From Schistosoma haematobium (lineage: Eukaryota; Platyhelminthes; Trematoda; Strigeidida; Schistosomatidae), in contig NC_067196.1 in the NCBI RefSeq assembly GCF_000699445.3, forward strand, positions 24,321,116 through 24,385,115: a DNA stretch of 64,000 nucleotides, given 5' to 3'. The stretch's first letter is position 1, and each line of letters begins with the position of its first letter. A model generated the notes under the pieces. It was not told the origin of the DNA. It made no database searches and saw only the letters and a list, made by a program, of their open reading frames with translations. The position numbers were made by a program, and so were the translations under genes. Positions 46,701 to 52,414 of this stretch are shown here, one piece after another.

Positions 46701-49092
46701 TTAGCTTATCCAAACTAAAGTTATAGTAGTGTTAATAGACATTTAATGAACATAGATACTGGTACAACTGATCACCAAAATAAATATACACCATACAAAT
46801 GGGGAAATGAAATTTTAAGGAGAAAAATTGCGTGAATGAAAATATCTAGTGGAGAACAGTATATATGGGGAGATACTGTTAAGTTTTAAGATACAAACAG
46901 GAAGACTCATTGAAGATTGCAAAAGAACTATAGCATGCTCTCTTCTGGTTTCTATTCTGAGCTATGTTTGATAATGTCTCAAGACATTGAGTTTCACAAT
47001 CCCTGTGGTCCCAACCAGAGAGTCGTAATGGATCAACACTGACCAGTCCAATACAGCTTTATTTCACTCTATGGCATTATGTCGTAAACTGAACACCTCC
47101 GCTTTTTCCATTCTGTCTCAGTGTCAGCAAACAATCAATGAAGTGAAAGGAGATAGGGTAGTATTCGTAATACCTGTCCTGGTCGAAACAACTGGTGCTT
47201 TTAGATAGTGCTATTAATTGAGTTGTCTTCAATGTATCCGACCACACATTTGCTACAACTCAATCGGTATCTTGAAAAAATGGATTCAGTGACTTGGATA
47301 TTTGTTCGTAATATCTTATGTTTCTGAAGAAAATATCGATAGTGTAGTTTATGTTTGTTCATTCGAAAAATTGACAAATGTATAAACTTTCTTCGTCCTG
47401 ATATCACATTCTACTTTTAATAGGAAATACATTTTACATCAAAACTATATTCTTGTATTGTATAAATATTTTTTTGCTTATTTACATGATTGATAATAAA
47501 CAGTCACGCTCTGAATGTATTTCCTAATACCAAAGTCTAAAATGAATCTCTAGTTTTATCATAGACATGTACATATAGTTGCAATATATTCGAGCTTTTT
47601 TTAAGCTCTCAGGTTTATTTTTACTAAGAGTAGTTTCTTTTTACTACTAATCTTTTTCACCTATATTATTGTAGACATGTCACCTGCAGAGTGCCTTCCA
47701 ACCAACGTTACCATGACTGCTACTCATGGTGACGTTTCGCAGCTGCCATTAGATATCTCCTTGGGATTAGAAAATTCATCTGCAGTCAATACGTCAGCTA
47801 CATGTGACGATGTTGGTCCTCCCCCAAGACCATCTCATCGTAGATTAACCTCTTTATCGTCTATAACAGGTGAAAAAAGTCCTTTTTGGTCGAATCTAGT
47901 CACCAAAACGTCAGGTAATTTAACGTTTTGTGAATGATGAAATTTTAATTGACTTTTCCTGGATAAAGATTGTTATATTTTTTCAGGTACCTAGTTTAAT
48001 AAAATTAAAAAAATTCTTCGAGTTCTGAATATTAATGACTACATTTTCTTTCATTTCGTATTCTTTTGTGTTAACATCATTCAACAAACATCAGAGAAAA
48101 TAACTGTCTAATTGTAGACTGTTATCATGGATATCCCTTTAAAAAATGATTTAATTTAATTTACTACTTATGAGTATACATGAATATTCTATGGAAAATG
48201 TGTTAAGGGACATAAAAATCGTATACACTGTACAGTTTCGTTTTTTTATTGTAATGAATCATCCAGTTTATTAGATGAAACAGTTGGAGAAAACTTTGTT
48301 TCTTACTAAAGTACTAAAGTAAATGCTGAAATAAATTCATTCTCATAATGACTTATAAAGACCATAGTATAAGTAACAAGTTGTAGCTAGTATAAATATT
48401 GCACGAAAAATGTTTATTAATAATTAAACATACAACTCTAAAAGTATACATTACTTAGCTTTTTTGTGCAGAAAAAAAAGACATCTGTATATCCGAAATC
48501 TAATTGGGATTATTAATATCTCAATAGTTGAGATCATGAGTCAATTGAAAACCTGGAATCACTGGACGGCCGTTTCGTCCTATTGTGGGACTCCTCAGCA
48601 GTGCGCATTATTATTATTATGTAGACGGTTTCTATTTCTAAAATTTTCCTGTATATCTATCATCATTACAATATGTTATATTATGCTTTTACATTTTCAT
48701 TCATGAGCTGTAAGTTTTCTTTCTTTATGTATACATTTCCCCGTAACTGTAAACATACTCCATCGATTTCTCTTTTCTAATTTTTTAATCCCACAGATAA
48801 CAATAATATCAGTACAAATAACTCAACAGATAATGTATCAAATCCGCCTATTCTACCTCCTCGTATTCATCATCATGGTGGCGAAGTAAATTCATCACGA
48901 TTATTTAAAAATAATAGTCCAATAATTCAAGACAATAATAATACTTCAAAAGAAGATAGTTTATGTATAAATGCTGGATTAACAAATGTATCTCATATTT
49001 TATCACATAATTTAACAAACATAAATCGTTCTTTATCATCTCCATCACCACCTCCATTACCTCCGAAAAAATCAACCACTCCAAATATCTAA
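7746..49092 (+). CDS. SOS: Son of sevenless (SOS) Ras guanine-nucleotide exchange factor, whole split gene
   Basis: The 22 coding exons are: 7746-8084, 8122-8202, 8235-8294, 8667-8702, 10739-11140, 17346-17507, 21637-22434, 25280-25556, 27812-28042, 30007-30466, 31196-31270, 32732-32894, 35225-35418, 37633-37891, 38665-38802, 39986-40168, 40283-40645, 41367-41489, 43039-43430, 44721-45046, 47675-47914, 48797-49092. All join in phase and give about 1865 residues, against about 1330 for human SOS1. Domain order matches SOS: histone fold (1-172), DH (about 185-690, interrupted), PH (about 705-945, interrupted), REM (about 975-1100), RasGEF (about 1170-1450), proline-rich tail. SOS is recruited by a GRB2-type adaptor to activated receptors and exchanges GDP for GTP on Ras. 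The extra length lies in low-complexity inserts and the tail. Introns grow from 32 nt to several kb. The exon 19/20 junction is the least certain. Confidence 0.92.
8122..8202 (+). CDS. SOS: SOS exon 2: histone fold
   Basis: 81 nt, 27 codons, phase 0 on both sides, between ttttcag and CAG|GTAATA. It reads [20 protein letters not shown] and on to AQIVQ. This aligns without gaps to the SOS1 segment [20 protein letters not shown]. The preceding intron is only 37 nt and the next one 32 nt. Confidence 0.87.
8235..8294 (+). CDS. SOS: SOS exon 3: histone fold
   Basis: 60 nt, 20 codons, phase 0. It reads [20 protein letters not shown], matching SOS1 VGNYVRNIRHYEITKQDIK. Acceptor tttcttag, donor CAT|GTAAGT. 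Confidence 0.87.
8295..8666 (+). other. SOS intron 3
   Basis: 372 nt of AT-rich DNA between exons 3 and 4 with nothing recognisable. Confidence 0.7.
8667..8702 (+). CDS. SOS: SOS exon 4: 36-nt micro-exon ending the histone fold
   Basis: [12 protein letters not shown] matches the SOS1 helix ending DKVLMDMF. Acceptor aaacag and donor CAG|GTATTC keep phase 0 on both sides. Another AG 14 nt upstream (tttcag at 8653) would need a different phase and gives a stop or a frame mismatch, so 8667 is preferred. Being 36 nt and symmetric, it could be skipped without a frameshift. Confidence 0.65.
9120..9690 (-). mobile_element. RTE family A fragment (RT C-terminal part), degraded
   Basis: In SOS intron 4. 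The minus strand resembles the RT end of family A: ggccatgttccacatcc parallels ggccacatttcgcagcc at 13005, and the stretch gatgtaagttggcaaacgcg parallels gacgtaagttggcaaaagcc. Many stops and indels. Confidence 0.7.
9777..10110 (+). mobile_element. S-alpha-type SINE, copy 1 (with hammerhead)
   Basis: Shares an ordered set of blocks with the copy at 24531-24875: agttctagtgagaag-like start, tggattggttgaagttagac-like block, tRNA-like part (ccggctcagtggtct; tttgaatccc), hammerhead, then ttttcaatggtggtcta. This matches the roughly 330-bp schistosome tRNA-derived S-alpha family known to encode hammerhead ribozymes. It lies in SOS intron 4. Confidence 0.85.
10008..10053 (+). ncRNA. Hammerhead ribozyme, copy 1
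   Basis: Stem I GCACTG (10008-10013) can pair with CAGCGC (10048-10053) with one mismatch. The core CTGAGGA (CUGANGA) is intact. Stem II GTCCC/GGGAC is perfect with loop ATAAT. GAAAC and a tiny stem III follow. The cleavage triplet is GUU instead of GUC, which is allowed (H17). Confidence 0.8.
10140..10630 (+). mobile_element. RTE family A 3'-end fragment, degraded
   Basis: Plus-strand segments such as cgactgaggtggtttagacacgtgtt and ggttggggtccacgtga parallel the family A end at 44130-44330. Near 10560 ctgaaccgatgtacatg...tctacgttgctt matches the family A 3' tail. Heavily mutated. Confidence 0.65.
10739..11140 (+). CDS. SOS: SOS exon 5: linker and start of the DH domain
   Basis: 134 codons, phase 0, acceptor gcgtctag, donor ATA|GTAAGT. 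After a short linker ([15 protein letters not shown]) it reads [20 protein letters not shown], matching the first DH helix of SOS1 ([20 protein letters not shown]), and later LIGSC, matching SOS1 LVGSCFEDL. The TAG just upstream of 10739 fixes the left border. Confidence 0.9.
11141..12349 (+). other. SOS intron 5, left part
   Basis: AT-rich, no frame or repeat recognised. The nested RTE element begins at about 12350. Confidence 0.5.
12788..13123 (-). pseudogene. RTE family A RT C-terminal region
   Basis: The frame reads [50 protein letters not shown], the typical end of an RTE RT (conserved A-VRSVL-YG and RWLGH-LRMP patterns). The same 111-residue frame is found unchanged at 42309-42644. Open but only a fragment. 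Confidence 0.85.
13303..13635 (-). pseudogene. RTE family A RT palm with YADD
   Basis: [20 protein letters not shown] and [13 protein letters not shown] show the RT fingers/palm with the catalytic YADD box intact. Upstream the usual G-RQGCPLSP motif reads [11 protein letters not shown]. The frame is lost after residue 110. Confidence 0.85.
14180..14214. repeat. (TTA)n microsatellite
   Basis: About 12 TTA units next to the end of the repeat that follows. On the minus strand this is an (AAT)n tail, as often seen at non-LTR retroelement 3' ends. Confidence 0.9.
14215..14800 (-). repeat. Unclassified dispersed repeat C, copy 1
   Basis: Its reverse complement matches 35925-36450: ccatgggactacatctcctt and tggatcctccatg/ggaggatccgcct blocks occur in the same order. 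It ends at an (AAT)n tail on the minus strand, so it is probably the 3' part of a retroelement. It interrupts the family A RTE. Confidence 0.7.
15220..15558 (-). pseudogene. RTE family A endonuclease, C-terminal part
   Basis: The frame includes [20 protein letters not shown] and [13 protein letters not shown], the conserved end of an APE-type endonuclease (IDHI...SDH motifs, with catalytic-type SDH). The first 30 residues are out of frame with the domain. Confidence 0.8.
15570..15860 (-). mobile_element. RTE family B 3' fragment inserted into family A
   Basis: The minus strand reads [20 protein letters not shown] then PKNT, the well-known C-terminal end of the second RTE family (compare 52415-52830). 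It splits the family A endonuclease, so it inserted later. Confidence 0.75.
16019..16303 (-). pseudogene. RTE family A endonuclease, N-terminal part
   Basis: [14 protein letters not shown] is the conserved start of an APE-like endonuclease (D-x-x-x-VSETR with the catalytic Glu). [19 protein letters not shown] follows. The frame then shifts. Confidence 0.8.
16375..16716 (-). pseudogene. RTE family A ORF1-like / 5' frame
   Basis: 113 codons, Pro/Ser-rich at the end ([16 protein letters not shown]), directly upstream of the endonuclease on the minus strand. No fold recognised. Related sequence at 30690-30915 indicates it belongs to the element's 5' region. Confidence 0.4.
17346..17507 (+). CDS. 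SOS: SOS exon 6: DH domain, middle
   Basis: 54 codons, phase 0, acceptor ttttag, donor [28 protein letters not shown] aligns with SOS1 DPYESYARDILRPG, and [12 protein letters not shown] with SOS1 LQSIGEGFKEAV. It is separated from exon 5 by a 6.2-kb intron filled by a nested RTE retrotransposon. Confidence 0.88.
17508..19047 (+). other. SOS intron 6, left part
   Basis: AT-rich. Contains the (CTAT)n(TA)n microsatellite at 18053-18115. No other feature recognised; the 50-60-codon frames here do not resemble any protein. Confidence 0.5.
18053..18115. repeat. (CTAT)n followed by (TA)n microsatellite
   Basis: About seven CTAT units then about 17 TA units, inside SOS intron 6. Confidence 0.95.
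20304..20606 (-). pseudogene. RTE family B RT N-terminal part
   Basis: [37 protein letters not shown] and [13 protein letters not shown] match the fingers of the schistosome RTE RT (usual GKA-GPD-IP-E and LI-IPKKGD motifs). The catalytic palm lies further on in other frames. Confidence 0.85.
20850..21068 (-). pseudogene. RTE family B endonuclease fragment
   Basis: [20 protein letters not shown] then [20 protein letters not shown] then PTNHSNE matches the middle of the APE-like endonuclease (the QCYAPT motif precedes the catalytic region). Truncated on both sides. Confidence 0.85.
21637..22434 (+). CDS. SOS: SOS exon 7: long low-complexity insert, then DH helix
   Basis: 266 codons, phase 0, acceptor tttttttcag, donor GAG|GTAGTG. 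Only the last 28 residues ([19 protein letters not shown]...) match SOS1 ([20 protein letters not shown]). The first roughly 238 are rich in Ser, Thr, Asn and Pro (for example [13 protein letters not shown]) and have no SOS1 counterpart. They fall between two parts of one DH helix bundle. A 266-codon open frame in AT-rich DNA supports real coding use. An unseen shorter splice form remains possible. Confidence 0.88.
22535..22805 (+). mobile_element. S-alpha-type SINE, copy 2, degraded
   Basis: Same block order as copies 1 and 3 (cggcttagtggtctaga; gttcgatttcaggg; degenerate hammerhead 22707-22752; aggtttccaattattgtcgaac). The ribozyme core reads CTGAGAA and GAGAC in place of CTGAGGA and GAAAC, so it is probably inactive. 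Confidence 0.75.
24531..24875 (+). mobile_element. S-alpha-type SINE, copy 3, best preserved
   Basis: About 345 bp. The tRNA-like part has an A box (ggctcagtgg, 24698-24707) and a B box (ggttcgagccc, 24749-24759), followed by an intact-looking hammerhead and ttttcaatggtggtctag. The pol III type internal promoter and ribozyme together are the known S-alpha design. In sense in SOS intron 7. Confidence 0.88.
24784..24839 (+). ncRNA. Hammerhead ribozyme, copy 3 (intact core)
   Basis: Stem I GCATTG/CAGTGC pairs over six positions with one G-U. The core CTGAGGA and GAAAC are intact, stem III is ACGGCCGT and the cleavage triplet is GUC (24831-24833). Stem II (GTCC...GGGC) keeps four pairs with one wobble. 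Self-cleavage is expected after 24833. Confidence 0.85.
25280..25556 (+). CDS. SOS: SOS exon 8: end of DH and first PH strand
   Basis: 277 nt, in phase 0, out phase 1. [20 protein letters not shown] matches the last DH helix of SOS1 (LKQAITALLNVQSGMEKI). LVMSEFLM matches the first PH strand (CCNEFIMEG). Acceptor catctttag, donor ATGG|GTATGT. Confidence 0.88.
25557..27811 (+). other. SOS intron 8
   Basis: 2.3 kb, AT-rich. No frame resembles a protein and no repeat was recognised. Confidence 0.5.
27812..28042 (+). CDS. SOS: SOS exon 9: PH domain, N-terminal half
   Basis: 231 nt, phase 1 to 1. [34 protein letters not shown] and [18 protein letters not shown] match SOS1 PH strands ([43 protein letters not shown]). 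This domain binds phosphoinositides in SOS1. Confidence 0.9.
28043..30006 (+). other. SOS intron 9
   Basis: 2.0 kb, AT-rich, nothing recognised. Confidence 0.5.
30007..30466 (+). CDS. SOS: SOS exon 10: PH second half with a Ser/Asn-rich insert
   Basis: 460 nt, phase 1 to 2. It opens with MLFLFDLE (matching SOS1 HAFEIILKDE) and closes with [20 protein letters not shown] (SOS1 [20 protein letters not shown], the signature C-terminal PH helix with its Trp). About 110 residues rich in Ser, Thr and Asn (for example [13 protein letters not shown]) sit between, in the loop between two late PH strands. Confidence 0.88.
30600..30920 (-). mobile_element. Fragment of RTE family A 5' region
   Basis: Resembles 16840-17010 in the same orientation: cctctgtacagt, tttgctgctttta and ctcgatta...atcata blocks in order. 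In SOS intron 10. Confidence 0.6.
31196..31270 (+). CDS. SOS: SOS exon 11: PH to REM linker
   Basis: 75 nt, phase 2 to 2. [20 protein letters not shown] followed by PSVYR aligns with the SOS1 linker ending LPSADVYRF. Acceptor ctttctag, donor CCG|GTAAGT. Confidence 0.85.
31271..32731 (+). other. SOS intron 11
   Basis: AT-rich, only the (TA)n tract recognised. Confidence 0.5.
31425..31487. repeat. (TA)n microsatellite
   Basis: About 31 TA units, SOS intron 11. Confidence 0.97.
32732..32894 (+). CDS. SOS: SOS exon 12: start of the REM (RasGEF-N) domain
   Basis: 163 nt, phase 2 to 0. [32 protein letters not shown] and NAFLL match SOS1 [33 protein letters not shown] and VRTFLTT. This is the strongest stretch of identity in the gene. 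Confidence 0.94.
32895..35224 (+). other. SOS intron 12
   Basis: AT-rich. Contains a fold-back repeat at 33715-33911. The segment 34600-34800 is less AT-rich than its surroundings but was not recognised. Confidence 0.5.
33715..33911. repeat. Fold-back repeat related to 59774-60205
   Basis: gacgtttaggactgcaattgat and tcacaagcgttataag match the reverse complement of 60110-60205. A short inverted pair, ggctagcagt (33834) and actgctagcc (33900), flanks a piece with acgaaacgcgtgcc that looks like the 3' part of a hammerhead. Diverged. Confidence 0.6.
35225..35418 (+). CDS. SOS: SOS exon 13: REM domain
   Basis: 194 nt, phase 0 to 2. [20 protein letters not shown] then IPNPDFTEA matches SOS1 [39 protein letters not shown] continues into [10 protein letters not shown] of the next exon (SOS1 [15 protein letters not shown]). 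REM braces the catalytic domain and forms the allosteric Ras site. Confidence 0.93.
35925..36450 (+). repeat. Unclassified dispersed repeat C, copy 2
   Basis: Inverse orientation to copy 1 at 14215-14800. Shared blocks include gtgcacatgggc, ggatcctga, caaatggcgtatgaac, ggctaccatgggactacatc and gcttgggtttgggtgc. It ends with tttaaataaacaaatg. Confidence 0.7.
36657..36709. repeat. (TA)n microsatellite
   Basis: About 26 TA units, SOS intron 13. Confidence 0.97.
37633..37891 (+). CDS. SOS: SOS exon 14: end of REM and linker
   Basis: 259 nt, phase 2 to 0. [20 protein letters not shown] and [12 protein letters not shown] match SOS1 [20 protein letters not shown] and LLQRMEEFIGTV. The rest is a linker that differs from SOS1. 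Acceptor ttatttcag, donor ACA|GTAAGA. Confidence 0.9.
37892..38664 (+). other. SOS intron 14
   Basis: AT-rich, nothing recognised. Confidence 0.6.
38665..38802 (+). CDS. SOS: SOS exon 15: start of RasGEF (CDC25 homology) domain
   Basis: 46 codons, phase 0. [20 protein letters not shown] matches SOS1 [36 protein letters not shown] matches the segment before the NLTLWFEKCIV helix. Acceptor ttttgaag, donor AAG|GTTTGT. Confidence 0.92.
38955..39900 (-). mobile_element. Two degraded RTE family A 3'-end fragments
   Basis: In SOS intron 15. 38955-39480 carries tttggtcctaag-type decayed blocks such as cctcaaccagatagtctgcatttacca (compare ccaaccaagtagtctgcatctacca at 12660). 39600-39900 carries gacacatatgtacatcggttcaagttgccatacctc, the family A 3' tail. 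Confidence 0.6.
39986..40168 (+). CDS. SOS: SOS exon 16: RasGEF core
   Basis: 61 codons, phase 0. [20 protein letters not shown], then [20 protein letters not shown], matches SOS1 [20 protein letters not shown] and [20 protein letters not shown]. It ends SETYD at the position of the SOS1 hairpin start (DHTFE), with Tyr where SOS1 has the Ras-contacting Phe. Confidence 0.93.
40283..40645 (+). CDS. SOS: SOS exon 17: RasGEF catalytic hairpin, diverged
   Basis: 121 codons, phase 0. [12 protein letters not shown] matches SOS1 [32 protein letters not shown] matches [20 protein letters not shown]. After LPF the usual FGIYLTNI segment is replaced by IAVGDKTQL, and about 15 extra residues ([19 protein letters not shown]) precede NFWK. 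The donor CGC|GTAAGT is followed 25 nt later by a 40-nt (TA)n run in the intron. Confidence 0.9.
40670..40709. repeat. (TA)n microsatellite next to a splice donor
   Basis: About 20 TA units starting 25 nt after the exon 17 donor. Confidence 0.97.
41367..41489 (+). CDS. SOS: SOS exon 18: end of RasGEF domain
   Basis: 41 codons, phase 0. [10 protein letters not shown] and [17 protein letters not shown] match SOS1 RFFENLNPMG and FTDYLFNKSLEIEPRN, the closing helices of the catalytic domain. Acceptor taatacag, donor ACA|GTAAGT. Confidence 0.92.
41490..42079 (+). other. SOS intron 18, left part
   Basis: AT-rich, nothing recognised before the RTE fragment. Confidence 0.6.
42080..42815 (-). mobile_element. 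RTE family A 3' half-fragment, copy 2
   Basis: Matches 12560-13295 at a fixed offset of 29521. The frame at 42309-42644 gives the same 111 residues as 12788-13123. Flanks differ at several positions while the middle is identical. In SOS intron 18, antisense. Confidence 0.85.
43039..43430 (+). CDS. SOS: SOS exon 19: start of the C-terminal tail
   Basis: Starts [20 protein letters not shown] after aatttcag, phase 0. The rest is a Ser/Thr/Asn-rich tail. The 3' border is less sure: ATTAG|GTTTAT (phase 2) gives a match with the next exon, but the frame stays open to 43464. Confidence 0.7.
43431..44720 (+). other. SOS intron 19
   Basis: AT-rich, with an RTE family A tail at 44105-44640. Confidence 0.5.
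44105..44640 (+). mobile_element. RTE family A 3'-end fragment, plus strand
   Basis: The frame 44073-44369 reads [40 protein letters not shown] and [13 protein letters not shown], the usual family A RT C-terminus. The 3' tail ends near tctacgttgttattgactaactgactga. A (TACG)n run lies at 44598-44612. In sense in SOS intron 19. Confidence 0.8.
44721..45046 (+). CDS. SOS: SOS exon 20: tail with SH3-binding motif PPALPPR
   Basis: The frame contains [11 protein letters not shown], a class II SH3 ligand (PxxPxR) like those of SOS that bind GRB2. The acceptor used here (gaataag, 44720) fits phase 2 from exon 19 but is a poor pyrimidine tract; gaag at 44776 is an alternative that needs a different upstream donor. 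Donor AGAG|GTACGT, out phase 1. Confidence 0.7.
45047..47674 (+). other. SOS intron 20
   Basis: Contains an RTE family B 5' leader scrap (about 45265-45365, minus: ttgggaccggtagcaact), a diverged hammerhead-like piece near 46490-46560 and a decayed family A 3' end (about 46900-47110). The rest is AT-rich. Confidence 0.45.
47675..47914 (+). CDS. SOS: SOS exon 21: tail with [10 protein letters not shown]
   Basis: 240 nt, phase 1 to 1, acceptor attattgtag, donor TCAG|GTAATT. Contains [13 protein letters not shown], a basic proline-rich motif. Otherwise Ser/Thr-rich with no recognisable fold. Confidence 0.8.
48540..48612 (-). mobile_element. S-alpha fragment (ribozyme end only)
   Basis: The minus strand has hammerhead, tccaggtttt, tcaattgactcatgat. 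The tRNA-like half is absent and an ATT-rich run follows, so it is 5'-truncated. In SOS intron 21. Confidence 0.75.
48560..48604 (-). ncRNA. Hammerhead ribozyme, copy 4
   Basis: On the minus strand: CACTG/CAGTG stem I, intact CTGAGGA, stem II GTCC/GGAC, intact GAAAC, stem III ACGGCCGT, cleavage triplet GUC. Antisense to the SOS transcript. Confidence 0.78.
48797..49092 (+). CDS. SOS: SOS exon 22: last coding exon, two further PxxP motifs
   Basis: Enters in phase 1 after aatcccacag and ends at TAA 49090-49092. Contains NPPILPPRI and SPPPLPPKK, both matching PxxPx(R/K), within an Asn/Ser-rich tail. Total PxxP-type motifs in the tail: four. Confidence 0.87.
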
Positions 49093-49245
49093 AAAAAAAA
49101 ATATGTAAATATTATTTTGTTTTACTCTGTAACACTAATTTTTTTTCTTGTATAGATTGTCATATTTTTTTGCATTCAATACTACTTATTACTTACTATT
49201 GTCACTTATAATAGATGTAATTAAATCACTTTTGACATAATTCAA

Positions 49246-49284
<39 letters not shown>

Positions 49285-49815
49285 TATATATATTCCCCTT
49301 ATATAAAAAACGAACATATTTTTTTGTAGCGAATCTTAATGAATTCTCTTTTCATTACCTTTTGTACATAATGCATATGTATATTTCTATTATATTACAC
49401 TTTGTAATATTTCTGTGTATTCGTTTACTTTCCGATTTCAAGTTATTGTATTTTCTTTTTTTTTGTCGTCTTTATTTCTGTAAAAAAAAATCAATATATA
49501 ATAAGTTTCTCATCTAATCTCCATTGTTAATAGTGTCCGGTATAATTAATTTCTGCCATCTCTTCATTTCCGTCTTGTTTTTTTTCACTTTCAACTTTAA
49601 TTTTTATGTAATAAATGATTTACACCAATATGACAATTATAAACTACATGTATATCGGTTTGTGAAAAGTGTTTTTATAAATTCACACTAACTAAAAGTG
49701 GATTTACTCACTACTTTCTTGTTAAGATTTACACTGGTTAATGTAACCACTATATATGTATAATTATTGTAAACTAGTTTGCTTGAATAAATTATTCTTG
49801 TTTTCTCTGTTGTTA
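49093..49815 (+). other. SOS 3' UTR with poly(A) signals and a (TA)n run
   Basis: AT-rich, no frame. AATAAA occurs at 49610-49615 and at 49786-49791; the second is followed by a T-rich stretch and is a plausible end. A (TA)n run lies at 49248-49293. Confidence 0.5.
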
Positions 49816-50590
49816 TTATTTGGTACACTTAAATTCTTTTAGAATCAGTCAAAAATCTTTTGAATGTACACCTTTCTCTGTTTTTACTCACAATTGACAC
49901 GATGATTTATACTACAAATAAGGTGTTTTACACATCTTGTAAGAATAGCATGGTGTATAGTGAGATTAATGATAATAGCATTTTTAAACTCTTCATGAAG
50001 TATATACATATCCCACTCTATAATTCACATAATCAACTGTTCTTCGTATTCTTCATCTCATTGCATCTAAATTACATACTGAATGTGAATTAACACAGTC
50101 ACGTTTTGTTGCTAGGTCTGTAGTTAATTAAATTAATTAAATTGTCTTACTAACATCAGCTGGTGGTTAAAAACCTGCTTGAATTAGGTATCATTCAACA
50201 GATTTCTGTCAATTGACAGATAATTCCCATATTAAAAACACGAAATTCAGCGAAGTGATCTTTTCCACCGAATTTGTTATTAAGCTGTACAATCGTATAT
50301 ATATGAAAATTTTTTGTCAAACTACTAATTCCGTGAGGAAACGTGACCAGGGAATAACCAAGGTGATGTAATAGAAAGATTATAATACTAGATTACGCAA
50401 TACGAATAATAACAATAGACTTAATAAGTTAGTAACCGATTATAACGTGAATGTAGTAAGGTGATTAAAATGTTTTTGCTACAATAACTGTAGGTAATTA
50501 AAGGTAATAGAGGTGCGAAATAAATGAACTGATATTATGAGCAATTATGAATAAAATAATGAGAATATGATACATAAGTAAACGGATAAA
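49816..50590. other. Intergenic AT-rich DNA
   Basis: No coding region or repeat recognised between the SOS 3' end and the Penelope-like remnant. Confidence 0.5.
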
Positions 50591-50607
50591 TACAGTATTA
50601 ATAATAA

Positions 50608-51312
50608 TTAAGGCCAAGGTAACGATAACGATAGGACGTACTTCTTTTGTACACATAGTTCTGGCTTGAGCTCATGGATGGTAAGAGCTTCGACTATTTT
50701 TAGGAGTTGGATACGAAGAAATTTAGGTAGATTTGGACGAATTGTATATAAAACCTTGAAATCAAACTGTAGATCAGTAGAATGATTACAGTCGATTAGA
50801 TGATCAAGTATGGAACTCCTAAGTGCATTCCACTCACCCTTGTAGAACCACACTGGGACGTGTTCCCGTATTCGAGTTGAAAGCGAGCGCTAGCTACAGC
50901 CAATGTACCTTGCTCCAAAAGAGCAGGCGGGCTGGTAGATGCGTATGGGGGTGACCAGTCGGGGAAGCTTATCTTCTATGGATACAGAAAAGAAGTTCCT
51001 ATTATTGAACGTTATTCGCAGTTTTGCTGCACAGTATGTTCTTTTTATCGCTGTCGTTAAACGACTTTTGATTACATTAGATGTTCGATCACCTTTAAAT
51101 TCCAAACGTATATGAAAGTTTTTCATTGGGACGGAACAACCGGATTTCTTTTTACAACTACTTTTCATATTCTTGGTTATTCCTTGTTCACACTTCCTCT
51201 CGGAGCTAGTACTACAACAAAAACTTTTCATGTGCATACGATTGTACAGCTTGATATCAAATTCACTGAAAAGAGATCCCTTCGAATTTAAATTGCCAAA
51301 ATAACAATACAA
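50608..51312 (-). pseudogene. Penelope-like element GIY-YIG endonuclease remnant
   Basis: The minus-strand frame 51312-50890 reads IRLEFKGDRTSNVIKSRLTT, YCAAKLRITFNN then YQPACSFGARYIGCS; after an in-frame TAG (50890-50892) the same frame goes on with RSLSTRIREHVPVWFYKGEW and SSILDHLIDCNH. The C-x-x-GARYIG, R, EH.P and H pattern is that of the GIY-YIG nuclease at the end of Penelope-like retroelements. The RT part was not seen upstream (51313 onwards), so this is a truncated fragment. Confidence 0.8.
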
Positions 51313-51339
51313 TTTGAGAAGTAGATAAGATGGGATAAT

Positions 51340-52410
51340 AATATCTTTGGTAAACTTAATATTTTAAAGACTTATTATAGAGTAAGACAGTCTATCATTA
51401 GTTGGGCTCAATTGTGCGATTCTATTTTTTTAAATAAAACAAATCACAAATAGTGATAAATTTATTTCCCATAGAATCTCAAAGTGGGAGCAAAATTTCA
51501 AATACTTCATAAGCGCATGTGTCTATCATTTGTTTATATCTTATGGTTCTAGCAAACGATCATTTCTTGACGCATATACTAGTCTGCACTGGATTACACT
51601 CGGTGATTTAAGATTTATACACGATTGAGTTCTATAATTCTCATCTCGAATCATAAACCCTTTTAGATATACCTGTTTTGCTCATAGAAATTTATCTGGT
51701 TTTATTACAATTGTTAAACGAAAGTAATTTTTTTCATTCCTATGCGAAGATAGGCTAATGGGGATTACTATGGTTTTTTTACTTCCATTTTATAAAACCA
51801 AGTCAATAACTGGATAAAGCATTTTCAGGGTCTGTCTAACAGATTTATACAGTGGTGCGTGCTACTTATATTGATGTAAGTAGTATATGACGCGAGTTAA
51901 AAACATAATGTCTGGCAGCAGAACGTGGGAGATCAAGAAAGGAAGAGCGGGAACACAGTGCAATTTGTAAGAAGACGCATGAACAATGAAATGTGAGACA
52001 ATGGATTGATGTTTGCAACAGGAACAGTCCGGTTTGATATGATGAATTGATATTTTGCAAATTAACGATTTACTATATGGTTTTTCTATTTTACGGAGTA
52101 ACTCTGTAATTCTGTGGTAAATACAATTCGATTGTCCCCACCCGTGTTCTGTTCACTGCAATACCAGCTACTTCATATCAAACTTGGACTGTAAGTACCG
52201 ACGAATCGCATAATTCTTATAGGTTTTCTGTCGTTGGTAATGTGATGGATTATCACTCAAAAAGACGGTTAAAACAGTGTTATTACAGTCAAATAAGAGG
52301 TATTTTATCGGAAAGTATAAAAATTGTAGGTTCTTGTATTTAAATCCAGGCTGGTATAAACGTCTACCCTGGTAACTCAATTGAGTTTAAAACAGATCGA
52401 GCAATATGTG
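51340..52410. other. Intergenic, unclassified
   Basis: 51866-52170 is richer in GC than its surroundings and may be a repeat (gtctggcagcagaacgtggg) but was not recognised. Remainder AT-rich. Confidence 0.4.
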
Positions 52411-52414
52411 GGAA

